Positions 6,743 to 15,708 are shown, counted from the stretch's first letter. The stretch: DNA of 64,000 nt from Pyrinomonadaceae bacterium (GCA_017983495.1 JAGOBH010000003.1:310001-374000); one strand, 5' to 3'. The notes: a model not told the origin generated them from the letters alone. Made by a program: numbers and translations.

Positions 6743-9700
6743 ATGAGGACATTTGACTCGCTGCGACGCTTTGGACTTTTCACCTTTCTGATCGTTTCTT
6801 TGATCACTCAATTTTCCGGTCAGGACAAACCTAAAGACAAGAAAGACAAAACGAAATCTGCTGTTGCCGCGCCGACTCCGGCTGCGACGCCGGACGTTTC
6901 TAAGAATTTTCAGTCCGCGATCTCCGGGCTGCGTTTTCGCGAGATCGGGCCGGCCACAATGGGCGGCCGTGTCAACGACATCGAGGTCGTCGACAACGAT
7001 CCGCGGATCATCTACGCGGCGCTCGCGTCCGGCGGAATAATGAAATCCGTTAACGGCGGTACGTCGTGGACCGTTGTCTTTGATAAAGAGGCGGTTCCGG
7101 GCGTCGGCGACATCGCGATTTCGCCGTCGAATCCGTCCATAGTCTGGGCCGGCACGGGCGAGGCTAATAACCGCCAGAGCTCGTCATGGGGCAACGGTAT
7201 TTACAAGTCGATGGACGCCGGCAAGACCTGGAAGATGATGGGGCTTGCCGAGACCCATCACATCGCCCGCGTTGTCGTTCACCCGACAAACCCGGATATC
7301 GTTTACGTGGCGGCGACCGGCAAACTGTGGGGCCCGAGCCCTGAACGCGGCGTTTACAAAACCACCGACGGCGGCAAAACGTGGCAGCAGGTGCTGAGGG
7401 TCAATGACGATACCGGTGCGACCGAGATCGCGATCGACCCTGAGAGCCCGAACATCCTTTACGCTGCGATGTACCAGCGACGCCGCACCGTTTTCGGGTT
7501 TAACGGCAGCGGCGAAGGAAGCGCGCTCTACAAGACCAACGACGGCGGCGAAACGTGGAACAAGATCACCAAGGGAATGCCGTACGACACGGAAAATGCC
7601 GCGACGCCGCGACCCGAAAACCTTCTCGAAACGGGACGCAACGCAATCGCTATCTACGCGAAAGACCCGAACATCGTATATGCCCTGATCGAACACGCAA
7701 ACGGCGGCGTTTTCCGCTCGAACGACAAAGGCGAAACGTGGACGAAGATGGCGGACATCGCCGCAAACCCGCGGCCGATGTATTTCTCGCAGATCCGCAT
7801 CGACCCTAACAACGACCAGCGTATCTGGCTGGCCGGCGTCTCGATGCAGTATTCCGAGGACGGCGGCAAGACGTTCACGGGCAATATGGCACGTGCCCCG
7901 CACGCTGACACGCATGGCATCTGGATCGACCCGCGTGATTCGAACCACCTCGTGATCGGCAATGACGGCGGCATCAACATTACATACGACCGCGGCAAGA
8001 CGTGGGATTACGCCAACACGGTGCCGATCGGGCAGTTTTACGAGGTCGGCGCCGATAACAGCATGCCGTACAAGATATGCGGCGGACTGCAAGACAACAA
8101 CACTTGGTGCGGCCCGAGCATGTCGTTCAATCCGCGGGGCATCACCAACGACGAATGGTACACGATCGGCGGCGGAGACGGCTTTTTTGCCCAACCCGAC
8201 CCGAAGGACCCGAACACGGTTTACGCCGAATCGCAGGACGGCAATCTTCTGCGTAGAAATACGCTGACCGGCGAGAGCAAGGGAATCAGGCCCCGCGAAG
8301 AGGAAGGCGAAGCGAAATATCGTTTTCAGTGGAATTCGCCGATCCTGATCTCGTCGTATGACTCGAACACGATCTATTATCCGGGGAATTTCGTCTTCAA
8401 ATCGACCAACCGCGGCGACAGCTGGACCAAGATCAGCCCGGACCTGACGACAAACGTCGACCGCAACTCGCTGCCGATCATGGGCAAGGTGCCGGACAAG
8501 AATACGCGTTCGAGGCACGACGGCGTGCAGCAGTATCCGACGATCACGACGATCACTGAGTCGCCCGTCAATCGAAACGTACTGTGGGCCGGAACGGACG
8601 ACGGAAACCTTCAGGTGACCCGCGACGGCCAGACGTGGAAGAACGTTGTGGACAAGATCCCGGGCCTGCCGAAGGGCACCTATGTCAGCCGCGTCGTCGC
8701 CTCGAAAGAGAATGAGAGCACGGCTTACGCGACATTTGACGGCCACCGTATGGGAGATTTTAAGGTCTATGTCTATATGACCTCGGATCTTGGCGAAACG
8801 TGGAAGTCGATCGCGTCGAACCTCCCGCAGAACAACGGGACGGTGAGCGTCATTCGCGAACATCCGCGTAACCCGAATCTTCTTTTCGTCGGCACCGAGT
8901 TTGGCCTGTTTGCGTCGATCGACCGCGGCGGCAGCTGGTCGCAGATCAAGCTCAATCTGCCGACGGTTCCCGTAGACGACATACTGATCCACCCGCGTGA
9001 AAACGACCTGATCCTGGGCACGCACGGGCGTTCGATCTGGGTGATGGACGACATCACGGCGATAGAACAGATGAACGAGACGGTGATTAACAGCAGCGTT
9101 CATCTTTTCGACACCCGTCAGGCCGTGATGTACCGAACTTGGAACAACAAGGCACTCACGTCGGACAAGGTATTTTACGGCCAGAATCCGCCGAACGGAG
9201 CGTTGATCAACTTTTATCTGAAAGAACCGCTGGGCGACAAGGAATCGCTGAGTATCACCATTCAGGATGCTCAGGGACAGACCGTCAGGACTATTAACTG
9301 CACGCGTCCACAACCGGCGGCAACACCCCAGCCCCAGCCGGGCCCGGGCAGCGGCGGCGGGGGCGGCGGTTTTGGCGGCTTCGGCGGCGGCGTGCAGCAA
9401 TGTACCGTGGTCAAAGGCATTAACCGTTACGTCTGGGATATGCGTTCGCGTCCGGCCGGGCCTCCGGCAGGTGCTCCGGCGGCCGGCGGTGAAGGCGGCG
9501 GCGGATTTGGCGGCGGCCTTGCCAATCTTGGATTCCGCGTCGATCCGGGCGACTATACCGTCAAGATCAAGTTGGGCGACAAGGAAATGTCCAAGCCGCT
9601 CAAGGTTGTAGAAGACCCGCGTATCGTCTTTTCGGCCGAGGACCGTGCCAAGAAGCGTGCCGCGTTGACCAAGTTCCAGCCGATCGCTCTGCAGGCCGCA

Positions 9701-10180
9701 CTCGCACAGACGACGATCGTTAGCCTTCGGACAAACGTCAACGCCGCCATCGAGGGATGGAAGCGTCCGGGAACACCGCAGCCGCCCGAAAACGTGAAAA
9801 AGGCGGCCGAAGATCTGCTCAAAAAGATCGACGCTGCCTACGTCAACTGGGGCACGCCACCCTCGCTGGCATCGAGCATAAGCTCGGCCGGTCCGCCGCT
9901 GGTGGAACTGCCGACGCCGCTCAGCCAGCGGGCGCAGCAGCTGATATTCGGTATCGAGGGGGCGTCAAATGCTCCGACGGATTGGGAATTGGCTCAGATC
10001 GAACTGCTTTCCAAGAAGATACCGGGAGCTGCGGACGAGGTGCGTAAGCTAGTAAGCGTTGACCTTGCGGCACTTAACGCCATGATGCTGGAAGCCAAAA
10101 TACCGTACATTCAACCGCCGACGGCGGGCGGTGGAGGCGGCGGCAGACGGCCGGGAATGGACGATTACGATGATCAATAG
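6743..10180 (+). CDS. Secreted VPS10/sortilin-type beta-propeller protein (giant)
   Basis: This 1145-aa exported protein has a signal peptide (FGLFTFLIVSLITQFSGQ) and a lysine-rich linker. About 700 residues of BNR/Asp-box repeats follow in the manner of sortilin/VPS10 propellers (G.TWK motifs such as GGTSWTVVF and AGKTWKMMG). A DDI..IEQ hinge leads to C-terminal beta domains with NPPNGALI. Three glycine-rich stretches interrupt the C-terminal half (about residues 870-890, 910-930 and at the end). These proteins are abundant in Acidobacteriota and Bacteroidetes; the role is unknown, possibly binding or hydrolysis of polymers. A paralogue lies at 50848-53925. The ATG at 6743 is picked because it starts the signal peptide. 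Confidence 0.85.
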   Translation: MRTFDSLRRFGLFTFLIVSLITQFSGQDKPKDKKDKTKSAVAAPTPAATPDVSKNFQSAISGLRFREIGPATMGGRVNDIEVVDNDPRIIYAALASGGIMKSVNGGTSWTVVFDKEAVPGVGDIAISPSNPSIVWAGTGEANNRQSSSWGNGIYKSMDAGKTWKMMGLAETHHIARVVVHPTNPDIVYVAATGKLWGPSPERGVYKTTDGGKTWQQVLRVNDDTGATEIAIDPESPNILYAAMYQRRRTVFGFNGSGEGSALYKTNDGGETWNKITKGMPYDTENAATPRPENLLETGRNAIAIYAKDPNIVYALIEHANGGVFRSNDKGETWTKMADIAANPRPMYFSQIRIDPNNDQRIWLAGVSMQYSEDGGKTFTGNMARAPHADTHGIWIDPRDSNHLVIGNDGGINITYDRGKTWDYANTVPIGQFYEVGADNSMPYKICGGLQDNNTWCGPSMSFNPRGITNDEWYTIGGGDGFFAQPDPKDPNTVYAESQDGNLLRRNTLTGESKGIRPREEEGEAKYRFQWNSPILISSYDSNTIYYPGNFVFKSTNRGDSWTKISPDLTTNVDRNSLPIMGKVPDKNTRSRHDGVQQYPTITTITESPVNRNVLWAGTDDGNLQVTRDGQTWKNVVDKIPGLPKGTYVSRVVASKENESTAYATFDGHRMGDFKVYVYMTSDLGETWKSIASNLPQNNGTVSVIREHPRNPNLLFVGTEFGLFASIDRGGSWSQIKLNLPTVPVDDILIHPRENDLILGTHGRSIWVMDDITAIEQMNETVINSSVHLFDTRQAVMYRTWNNKALTSDKVFYGQNPPNGALINFYLKEPLGDKESLSITIQDAQGQTVRTINCTRPQPAATPQPQPGPGSGGGGGGFGGFGGGVQQCTVVKGINRYVWDMRSRPAGPPAGAPAAGGEGGGGFGGGLANLGFRVDPGDYTVKIKLGDKEMSKPLKVVEDPRIVFSAEDRAKKRAALTKFQPIALQAALAQTTIVSLRTNVNAAIEGWKRPGTPQPPENVKKAAEDLLKKIDAAYVNWGTPPSLASSISSAGPPLVELPTPLSQRAQQLIFGIEGASNAPTDWELAQIELLSKKIPGAADEVRKLVSVDLAALNAMMLEAKIPYIQPPTAGGGGGGRRPGMDDYDDQ

Positions 10181-10205
10181 GTCATCATAGATCGGCAACT
10201 TGAAG

Positions 10206-10245
10206 TGGCCCGGCGTGTGGTTCTAACGCTCCGGGCCATTTCGAT
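10206..10245 (+). terminator. Probable terminator after the VPS10-like gene
   Basis: A perfect 8-bp stem, TGGCCCGG (10206-10213) with CCGGGCCA (10231-10238), encloses a 17-nt loop and is followed by a short T-rich stretch. It sits 26 bp after the stop of the giant secreted protein and before the ACMSD gene, so it probably separates the two transcription units. The T tract is weak. Confidence 0.6.
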
Positions 10246-10280
10246 TTCCACGACACGGCGACTATCGGTAGAATGAAGAA

Positions 10281-11300
10281 ATGCTAAAGATCGACGTTCA
10301 CACACACATTCTGCCGAGAGACATCCCGGACTGGAAGGCCAGGTTCGGTTACGGTGGGTTTATTTCGCTCGATCATTACAAGCCCTGTTGTGCACGCATG
10401 GTCCGGGATGACGGCAAGGCGTTTCGTGATGTGGAGGAAAATTGCTGGTCGGCGGAAAAGCGGATCGAGGAATGCGATGCCGCAGAGATCGGGGTTCAAG
10501 TACTGTCGACTGTACCGGTGATGTTCAGTTATTGGACAAAGCCGCACGACGGTGCCGAGGTCGCACGTTTTTTGAATGACCACATCGCTGACATCGTTAG
10601 CGAATTTCCGCTCAGGTTCATCGGCCTCGGTACGCTGCCGATGCAGGACACGGAACTTGCTATTCGCGAACTCGAACGATGTAAGTCCATAGGGCTGGCG
10701 GGCGTTCAGATTGGAACTAACGTCAATCAGCTCAATCTGGGCGAACCGCGGTTTTTCGAGATCTTCGCGGCCTGCGAACGGCTCGGAATGGCGGTGTTTG
10801 TTCATCCGTGGGAGATGGCGGGCGAGGCTGACATGCAGAAATATTGGCTGCCGTGGCTCGTTGGAATGCCAGCCGAGGTGTCACGTGCGATCTGTTCGCT
10901 GATCTTTTCAGGCACGCTCGAACGATTGCCCGATCTGCGAATATGTTTTGCCCACGGCGGCGGAGCATTTCCCTCGACGATCGGCCGTATCGAGCACGGC
11001 TTTAACGTCCGGCCCGACCTGTGTGCTATCGACAATCCCCACAACCCACGTAAATACCTGGATCAAATGTACTTTGACTCCCTTGTTCACGACGCGGCAA
11101 CGCTCGACTACCTGATCAAACTCGCAGGAACTGAACATGTGATGCTCGGCACCGATTATCCCTTTCCGCTTGGGGAACTCGAGCCGGGCAAACTGATTAG
11201 ATCGATGCCGTACGACGACGCGGTCAAGGAGACTCTCTTTCACGGAGCGGCTCTGAAATGGCTCGGGCTCGACGGTTCCAAGTACGAAAATTATATTTGA
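10281..11300 (+). CDS. nbaD: 2-amino-3-carboxymuconate-6-semialdehyde decarboxylase (ACMSD)
   Basis: This zinc amidohydrolase-superfamily decarboxylase (339 aa) converts ACMS to 2-aminomuconate semialdehyde, diverting it from quinolinate and NAD synthesis into degradation. The zinc ligands are His7 and His9 (DVHTH), His175 (FVHPWEM) and Asp292 (LGTDYPF). The catalytic His225 lies in FAHGGG. Length and motif order match bacterial ACMSD. It acts right after the 3-hydroxyanthranilate dioxygenase encoded at 5632. Its stop codon overlaps the palindrome upstream of the PIN-toxin module. Confidence 0.95.
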   Translation: MLKIDVHTHILPRDIPDWKARFGYGGFISLDHYKPCCARMVRDDGKAFRDVEENCWSAEKRIEECDAAEIGVQVLSTVPVMFSYWTKPHDGAEVARFLNDHIADIVSEFPLRFIGLGTLPMQDTELAIRELERCKSIGLAGVQIGTNVNQLNLGEPRFFEIFAACERLGMAVFVHPWEMAGEADMQKYWLPWLVGMPAEVSRAICSLIFSGTLERLPDLRICFAHGGGAFPSTIGRIEHGFNVRPDLCAIDNPHNPRKYLDQMYFDSLVHDAATLDYLIKLAGTEHVMLGTDYPFPLGELEPGKLIRSMPYDDAVKETLFHGAALKWLGLDGSKYENYI

Positions 11301-11317
11301 CTAGCTAGTCTGACTAG
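11299..11317. promoter_or_regulatory. Nested palindrome upstream of Phd-type antitoxin, candidate operator
   Basis: GACTAGCTAGTC (11299-11310) is a perfect 12-bp palindrome, and CTAGTC-T-GACTAG (11305-11317) is a second perfect palindrome sharing its right half. Both lie 15-34 bp before the antitoxin ATG at 11332 and overlap the ACMSD stop codon. Phd/YefM antitoxins autorepress at short palindromes of this kind. Confidence 0.55.
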
Positions 11318-11331
11318 ACCAGAATAGAGAT

Positions 11332-11586
11332 ATGAAAGTCGGAGTCTACGAAGCAAAATCAAAACTCAGCCAGATGATCGACCGGGCGCTCGAGGGCGAG
11401 GAGGTCGTCATCACCCGTAACGGCACCGAAACTGTGCGGCTTGTGCCCGTACAAAAAAAGAAAGATTGGGTCGGTATGTACAAGGGGCAGGGGAAGGTCC
11501 TCGATAGCTTTTTTGAACCGTTGGACGACGAGACGCTCGCCTATTTTACCGGCGAGGCAGAGACTTTTTTGGATAAGGCCAAATGA
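11332..11586 (+). CDS. Phd/YefM-type antitoxin
   Basis: This 84-residue antitoxin begins with the YefM/Phd dimerisation and DNA-binding domain: VGVYEAKSKLSQMIDRALEGEEVVITRNG is the typical strand-helix-strand opening, followed by a loosely structured C-terminal tail (residues ~50-84) that should wrap the toxin. It ends in ATGA, overlapping the toxin start by 4 bp. It should neutralise the PIN-domain RNase and repress the operon through the palindrome just upstream. Confidence 0.9.
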   Translation: MKVGVYEAKSKLSQMIDRALEGEEVVITRNGTETVRLVPVQKKKDWVGMYKGQGKVLDSFFEPLDDETLAYFTGEAETFLDKAK

Positions 11587-11972
11587 GAATACTGATCGAC
11601 ACTCACGTCTTTCTCTGGGCATTACTTCAACCGGAACTTCTGTCAGACAAGGCTGTCAGCCTACTCAATTCGCCTGACACGACTATCTATTTTTCATCGG
11701 CAAGCAGTTGGGAAGTGGCCATTAAATGGTCGAAAGGTGCCCTGATCCTCCCAAGTCCGCCGAAAGATTTCGTGGTTGGTCGACTGATCGAGATCGGTGC
11801 GACGATAATGCCGATCACGATCGACGATACTCTGGGGGTCAGCGAACTGCCGCATCATCACAAAGACCCATTCGACCGGCTACTGATCGCTCAGGCCAAG
11901 GAGAACGGGCTGAGGATCTTTTCGGGCGATCCGGTCTTCAAAAAGTACGACGTCGACGTCTTCTGGTACTAG
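11583..11972 (+). CDS. PIN-domain toxin (VapC-like RNase)
   Basis: This 129-aa PIN-domain protein is a predicted metal-dependent RNase. The acidic active-site residues appear in order: Asp6 in ILIDTHVFLW, Glu in SSWEVAIKW, Asp in HKDPFDRLLIAQA and Asp in IFSGDPVF. It belongs to the PIN group usually paired with Phd-type antitoxins, as here, with a 4-bp overlap. Probable targets are tRNA or rRNA, by analogy only. It ends 8 bp before the convergent aromatic amino acid decarboxylase. Confidence 0.92.
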   Translation: MRILIDTHVFLWALLQPELLSDKAVSLLNSPDTTIYFSSASSWEVAIKWSKGALILPSPPKDFVVGRLIEIGATIMPITIDDTLGVSELPHHHKDPFDRLLIAQAKENGLRIFSGDPVFKKYDVDVFWY

Positions 11973-11980
11973 TCAGCAGC

Positions 11981-13354
11981 TCACTTCATCGAATCCAAAA
12001 TATCCGCAATGTCCTTTTCCGTCGTGTCGGGGTTGATGAAGCAGAACCTGGACACGGTCTCGACGCCCTCAGGGTTTCGCCATTTGGTCGGTGCGACCAG
12101 TGCGAAGCCGGCCTTGTGGTTGCGGAGCGTCCATTCTCGATAGTCATCCGGCGTCCAACCGATACGCCTGTACAAAACGCACGAGAGACTGGGTTCGCGA
12201 ACAAGCTCGGTGTGTTCGGCGTCGGTGATCATTTGACCGGCGATACGGGCAAGTTTGATGCCGCGTTCGATCGCCTGTTCGTAGCGGTCGGTGCCGTGCG
12301 TTGCGAGCGAGAACCAGAGCGGCAGGCCGCGCACGCGGCGGGTCAATTGTATCTGGTAATCGGACGGGTTAAATCCGCGGTAGGCTTCGTCGCTGAAGAT
12401 GTCCAGATACGAGCCCGCTTGTGAATGAGCCTGCTTTGCGAGTTCCGGCTTGCGGTAGATCACGGCTCCGCAATCGTAGGGTGAAAAAAGCCACTTGTGC
12501 GGGTCGATGGTCACGCTGTCGGCGTGCTCGATGCCGTTAAAAAGCGGCCTTACCGATCTGACGGCAAGAGCCGCACCGCCGTAGGCGGCGTCGACGTGAT
12601 ACCACAGCTTATACTTTTTGCAAACATCTGCGATGCCCTGCAGGTCGTCGATAATGCCGGAGTTTGTCGTGCCGCTGGTGGCGATGACGGCAAAGATCCG
12701 ATCGCGATCTGCCTGGTCCATGCTTTCGATCTTTGCTGTGAGCTGCGAGCCTTCAAGGCGGTCTGCGGTTTCGATCAAAATGACGTCTGCATCGATGACT
12801 TTTGCCATCGCCGAGATCGACGAATGGGCTCCATTGGACGTGATGACGATACCGCGGGCGTGGGCCTTTGTCGGGTCCAGGCTGCGCCAGTATTCGCGAG
12901 CCGCGACCATCGCCGAGAGATTGGCCTCGGTGCCGCCGCTGGTAAAGACGCCGAACGCTCCATTTGGGAGGCCGGTCAGCTTTACCAGCCACTCCATCGC
13001 CTGATTTTCAGCAAAAATGCATCCCGCACCTTCAAGCCAATAGGCACCATGGACGCTGGTCGCGGATGTAACAAGGTCGAACATCACTGCCGCACGCGTC
13101 GGTGATGCCGGCACGAACGCGAGATGTCGCCGGTGGTCGATCGGAATGCTTGCTTTTACAAGAACTTCGCGAAAGAGTTCGAATGCTTTCTCGCCGCCGA
13201 TGCCCTTTGGGGTAATGGTCTCGCCCACAAGCGACTTCAGTTCCTGAGCCGATTTTGGAAAACCTAGTTGCGGGTCTGTGTCCGATATGCGTCCAATGGC
13301 GTACTTGATAACGTCAAGGGACATTTCGACAAGGTCGATATCTACATTATGCAT
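11981..13354 (-). CDS. PLP-dependent aromatic-L-amino-acid decarboxylase family protein
   Basis: This group II PLP decarboxylase (457 aa) resembles DOPA/tryptophan decarboxylases and produces the corresponding amine plus CO2. Lys287 in DPHKWLF binds PLP; HVDAAYGG carries the Asp that pairs with the pyridine nitrogen, and TSGGTEANL holds the phosphate loop. The true substrate cannot be read with confidence; tryptophan, tyrosine, phenylalanine and 5-hydroxytryptophan are all possible. It lies on the strand opposite the kynurenine genes and could compete for tryptophan or act on a pathway intermediate. The ATG at 13354 lacks an obvious ribosome-binding site. Confidence 0.88.
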   Translation of the reverse strand: MHNVDIDLVEMSLDVIKYAIGRISDTDPQLGFPKSAQELKSLVGETITPKGIGGEKAFELFREVLVKASIPIDHRRHLAFVPASPTRAAVMFDLVTSATSVHGAYWLEGAGCIFAENQAMEWLVKLTGLPNGAFGVFTSGGTEANLSAMVAAREYWRSLDPTKAHARGIVITSNGAHSSISAMAKVIDADVILIETADRLEGSQLTAKIESMDQADRDRIFAVIATSGTTNSGIIDDLQGIADVCKKYKLWYHVDAAYGGAALAVRSVRPLFNGIEHADSVTIDPHKWLFSPYDCGAVIYRKPELAKQAHSQAGSYLDIFSDEAYRGFNPSDYQIQLTRRVRGLPLWFSLATHGTDRYEQAIERGIKLARIAGQMITDAEHTELVREPSLSCVLYRRIGWTPDDYREWTLRNHKAGFALVAPTKWRNPEGVETVSRFCFINPDTTEKDIADILDSMK

Positions 13355-13399
13355 ATTGCGAGGTCAAATTACGGAGCATATGGCCGACGCGCCAATTGC

Positions 13400-14233
13400 T
13401 CAATAGCCAGTGTAATGCCCAATGACGATCGCCGCCACGGTCATCACGCCATAGATCACCTCGCGGACGCCGATCTGCATGGCCTTCATCTTTCGCCGAT
13501 ATGGCGAAAGCCCGATCGCAGCCCGGAAAAGGAGAAAGCACATTATGCCGACGGCAAGCAGCGAGGCTAGTCCATTATATGCGAAAACCGAAACTGTGAT
13601 AATCGCCGCTGCGTGAACGGCGATAGTTATTGTCATTGAATGGTGTTTGCCCTTTTCAAGCCGGAGGCGGTTACGGACATAAATGATCGACGGTATCAGA
13701 CGGGCGATCATGATCATCCAGATAGCGGCAGCCTCAATATGTGTCGAACCGCCGGCGAGCAATATCGCGGCTGCCGATGACGAGATCGAGATCGCCCCCA
13801 TCAACTCGGGCAGCAAACCGCGGCTCTTTCGCGACCCGTCGAAATAGATCTGAACCGCCGCCAGCGGAAGGATCACCGCAAACGGCGCAAGCGGACCAAT
13901 ACCGGCTAAATAGACGGAAGCGGCCAATCCGGCGGCCGCAATCGAACCAAAAATGACGAGGAACTTAAACGCAGCCGACGCCCGCTCGTTATTTTTTTGT
14001 CCAAGTCGATCGATGATCAGTACTTTGAGCGGTTGACGGGCAAGGAATGAGCCGATAGTCATGATCGCGAGGAAAAGCCCCGCGGTTGAATATCCGATCG
14101 CGAGCGAGACGACTAGCGGCTCAAGCAAAAAGCCCCACGCCCCGTGTTCCGAGGGCAGGGCGATCTGCCGCGAGTTTAACTTCACCGCTGTCGGCGATTT
14201 GCCAGCTTCTGACATCGTTCGAGAATATTCCAT
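13400..14233 (-). CDS. YwiC-like multi-spanning membrane protein
   Basis: This 277-aa integral membrane protein matches the YwiC-like family through the cytoplasmic opening PSEHGAWGFLLEP and eight or so hydrophobic segments. In Bacillus, ywiC lies beside nitrate/anaerobic genes (narK-fnr), and here it follows the RIC protein by 8 bp, so a role in anaerobic or nitrogen-oxide metabolism fits. The function remains unknown; the fold resembles UbiA-type membrane proteins. It forms an operon with the di-iron protein. Confidence 0.82.
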   Translation of the reverse strand: MEYSRTMSEAGKSPTAVKLNSRQIALPSEHGAWGFLLEPLVVSLAIGYSTAGLFLAIMTIGSFLARQPLKVLIIDRLGQKNNERASAAFKFLVIFGSIAAAGLAASVYLAGIGPLAPFAVILPLAAVQIYFDGSRKSRGLLPELMGAISISSSAAAILLAGGSTHIEAAAIWMIMIARLIPSIIYVRNRLRLEKGKHHSMTITIAVHAAAIITVSVFAYNGLASLLAVGIMCFLLFRAAIGLSPYRRKMKAMQIGVREVIYGVMTVAAIVIGHYTGY

Positions 14234-14241
14234 TTCGCGTT

Positions 14242-14967
14242 CTATCCAAAAGCTAGGGTTTCGAGTTCGGCCGCTTTCGGGAATAGGAGATTATTCTCAA
14301 GGTGAATGTGCTGATGAAGGTCGCGTTCGAGAGCCTCGAGTCTCGAAAATAGTCCCGAATAGCTCGGGCAGGCACCTTCCGGAAGTTTGTAATTGTTTGA
14401 TACTGCTCTCATTTCCCGCAGGATGTCGCCGACGGCGTCATGTTCATTCATCATCATTTTGATCGGATGACGCACTGTTCCAAACGGCGGCATGGCCACT
14501 GATAGCTCGCGATCGGTCCGGGCTTCCAGATCTTTTACGTACGGAAACAATACTTGCTCTTCTTTGTACATGTGCGGAAGCAGATCGTCGTGAGCACGGG
14601 TAAAGAGGTCGGCGATCACGTGAAGTTCGGGGTGCGATTCGCCATGGACTCCCTCAACCTTTGCCAATAACGCCGGCAGATGTTCGAGTTCGTAATAGGT
14701 AAACTTATGATGAGTTTCAAGAATATGGTCGATCAAATCAGAGAGAGAAAGTTCTGTTAACCTAGCTGCGTCGTCCGTCGTTTCAGATAGCGACGTTTCG
14801 ATCTGACTCAACACGACGTCAGGTTCGGCTCCGGCATTTCTGCAGGCATCGACAAAATTGATTCGGCCTCCGCAGCAATAATCGATATTGAATGATTCAA
14901 AAACACGGGTCGTGGCCGGCGATTCGAGTGCGATTTCGCGGACTGTGCGAGTGGTAGTATTTTGCAT
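14242..14967 (-). CDS. ric: RIC-family iron-sulfur cluster repair di-iron protein
   Basis: This 241-aa ScdA/YtfE-type protein repairs Fe-S clusters damaged by nitric oxide or oxidants. The N-terminal ScdA_N domain ends in FNIDYCCGG. The hemerythrin-like domain that follows supplies di-iron ligands in ETHHKFTYYE, HPELHVIADLF, MYKEEQVLFP, MNEHDAVGD and HQHIHLENNLLFP. The ATG at 14967 follows GGAGGAATT directly and is preferred over the earlier in-frame ATG. A CRP/FNR-like palindrome lies about 67 bp upstream. It is divergent from mobA and followed by the YwiC-like gene. Confidence 0.94.
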   Translation of the reverse strand: MQNTTTRTVREIALESPATTRVFESFNIDYCCGGRINFVDACRNAGAEPDVVLSQIETSLSETTDDAARLTELSLSDLIDHILETHHKFTYYELEHLPALLAKVEGVHGESHPELHVIADLFTRAHDDLLPHMYKEEQVLFPYVKDLEARTDRELSVAMPPFGTVRHPIKMMMNEHDAVGDILREMRAVSNNYKLPEGACPSYSGLFSRLEALERDLHQHIHLENNLLFPKAAELETLAFG

Positions 14968-15027
14968 AATTCCTCCGTACACTTTTTGGTACTAAGCTAT
15001 TGTTTGTTTATTGCGGCACTAAAAAAT

Positions 15028-15041
15028 ATGATTGAGATCAT
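15028..15041. promoter_or_regulatory. CRP/FNR-type palindrome ATGAT-N4-ATCAT
   Basis: This perfect inverted repeat, ATGAT (15028-15032), TGAG, ATCAT (15037-15041), differs by one base per half-site from the FNR/Dnr consensus TTGAT-N4-ATCAA. It lies between the divergent ric and mobA genes. Its centre is ~67 bp from the ric ATG, so with a ~25-nt leader it would sit near -41.5, the class II activator position. It is only 3 bp before the mobA GTG. Confidence 0.5.
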
Positions 15042-15044
15042 ACG

Positions 15045-15689
15045 GTGAATAAAATCTCTACAACTACGATCGACGGCTATATCCTGACGGGCGGAGCATC
15101 GAGCCGCATGGGCCGGGATAAAGCGACTATCTTGATCGACGGTCTGACAATGGTCGACCGTATCGCGACAAATCTCCGACAGGCGGTAAGGCAGGTTTAC
15201 ACTGTTGGGGGAGTACAAGTCGCGGGCCTGGAAAGCGTTCCTGACTGGAAGGCTGATGCAAGCGGTGTCGAACAAACCGTCAAGAGTGCTTTAACCGGCC
15301 TGGTCACGGCATTAAGGCGTGCTAGAACCGAATGGATATTTGTTGTCGCATGCGACATGCCCTTCGTCACCACCGAACTTTTCCAGTTGCTTGCTACGGC
15401 GGCCGGGCAAGGGAAAAGTGCGATAGTCCCGACGGATATAGACGGCAGGCTACAACCGACCTGCTCACTTTACCGTGTCGAAGATTGCTTGGCGAAGGCT
15501 GAAGCGGCTCTGGCTAAAGAACGGCACAGTCTTAGAAAACTGCTGGCGGAAATCGAAGTTCAGGTTGTCCCGTTTGAGACGTTGGTCGGGCTGTCCGGAT
15601 CGGCGAGGCTTTTCGTAAATATAAATACGCCCGAAGATCTCGCGGGAGCTGAGCAATTGATGCTCGTACCAAACAGCAAAAGGCCGTGA
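15045..15689 (+). CDS. mobA: Molybdenum cofactor guanylyltransferase MobA
   Basis: This enzyme transfers GMP from GTP to molybdopterin-Mo, giving the bis-MGD cofactor used by DMSO-reductase-family enzymes such as the formate dehydrogenase encoded 2 kb downstream. The nucleotide-binding motif ILTGGASSRMGRDKA sits near the N-terminus, followed by the metal-binding CDMPFV motif (about residues 105-110) and a C-terminal FVNINTPEDL block. Length (214 aa) is usual. It starts at GTG 15045; the nearest upstream ATG is out of frame and closes after six codons. A strong hairpin overlaps its stop codon. Confidence 0.93.
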   Translation: MNKISTTTIDGYILTGGASSRMGRDKATILIDGLTMVDRIATNLRQAVRQVYTVGGVQVAGLESVPDWKADASGVEQTVKSALTGLVTALRRARTEWIFVVACDMPFVTTELFQLLATAAGQGKSAIVPTDIDGRLQPTCSLYRVEDCLAKAEAALAKERHSLRKLLAEIEVQVVPFETLVGLSGSARLFVNINTPEDLAGAEQLMLVPNSKRP

Positions 15690-15708
15690 ACTTATCACAG
15701 CCTTTTGC
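15676..15708. terminator. Convergent-gene hairpin between mobA and the small exported protein gene
   Basis: GCAAAAGGC (15676-15684) pairs perfectly with GCCTTTTGC (15700-15708). The stem extends by four more base pairs (GTGA with TCAC) after one mismatch, around a 5-nt loop. It overlaps the mobA stop and precedes the convergent gene's stop at 15732. No long T tract follows on either strand, so termination is likely but not certain. Confidence 0.5.

Noticed and set aside
7184..9400. Long open frame (738 codons) antisense to the VPS10-like gene
   Set aside because: It mirrors the plus-strand gene's codon bias, gives an Arg/Val/Asp-rich composition without any domain, and overlaps a gene with clear BNR repeats.
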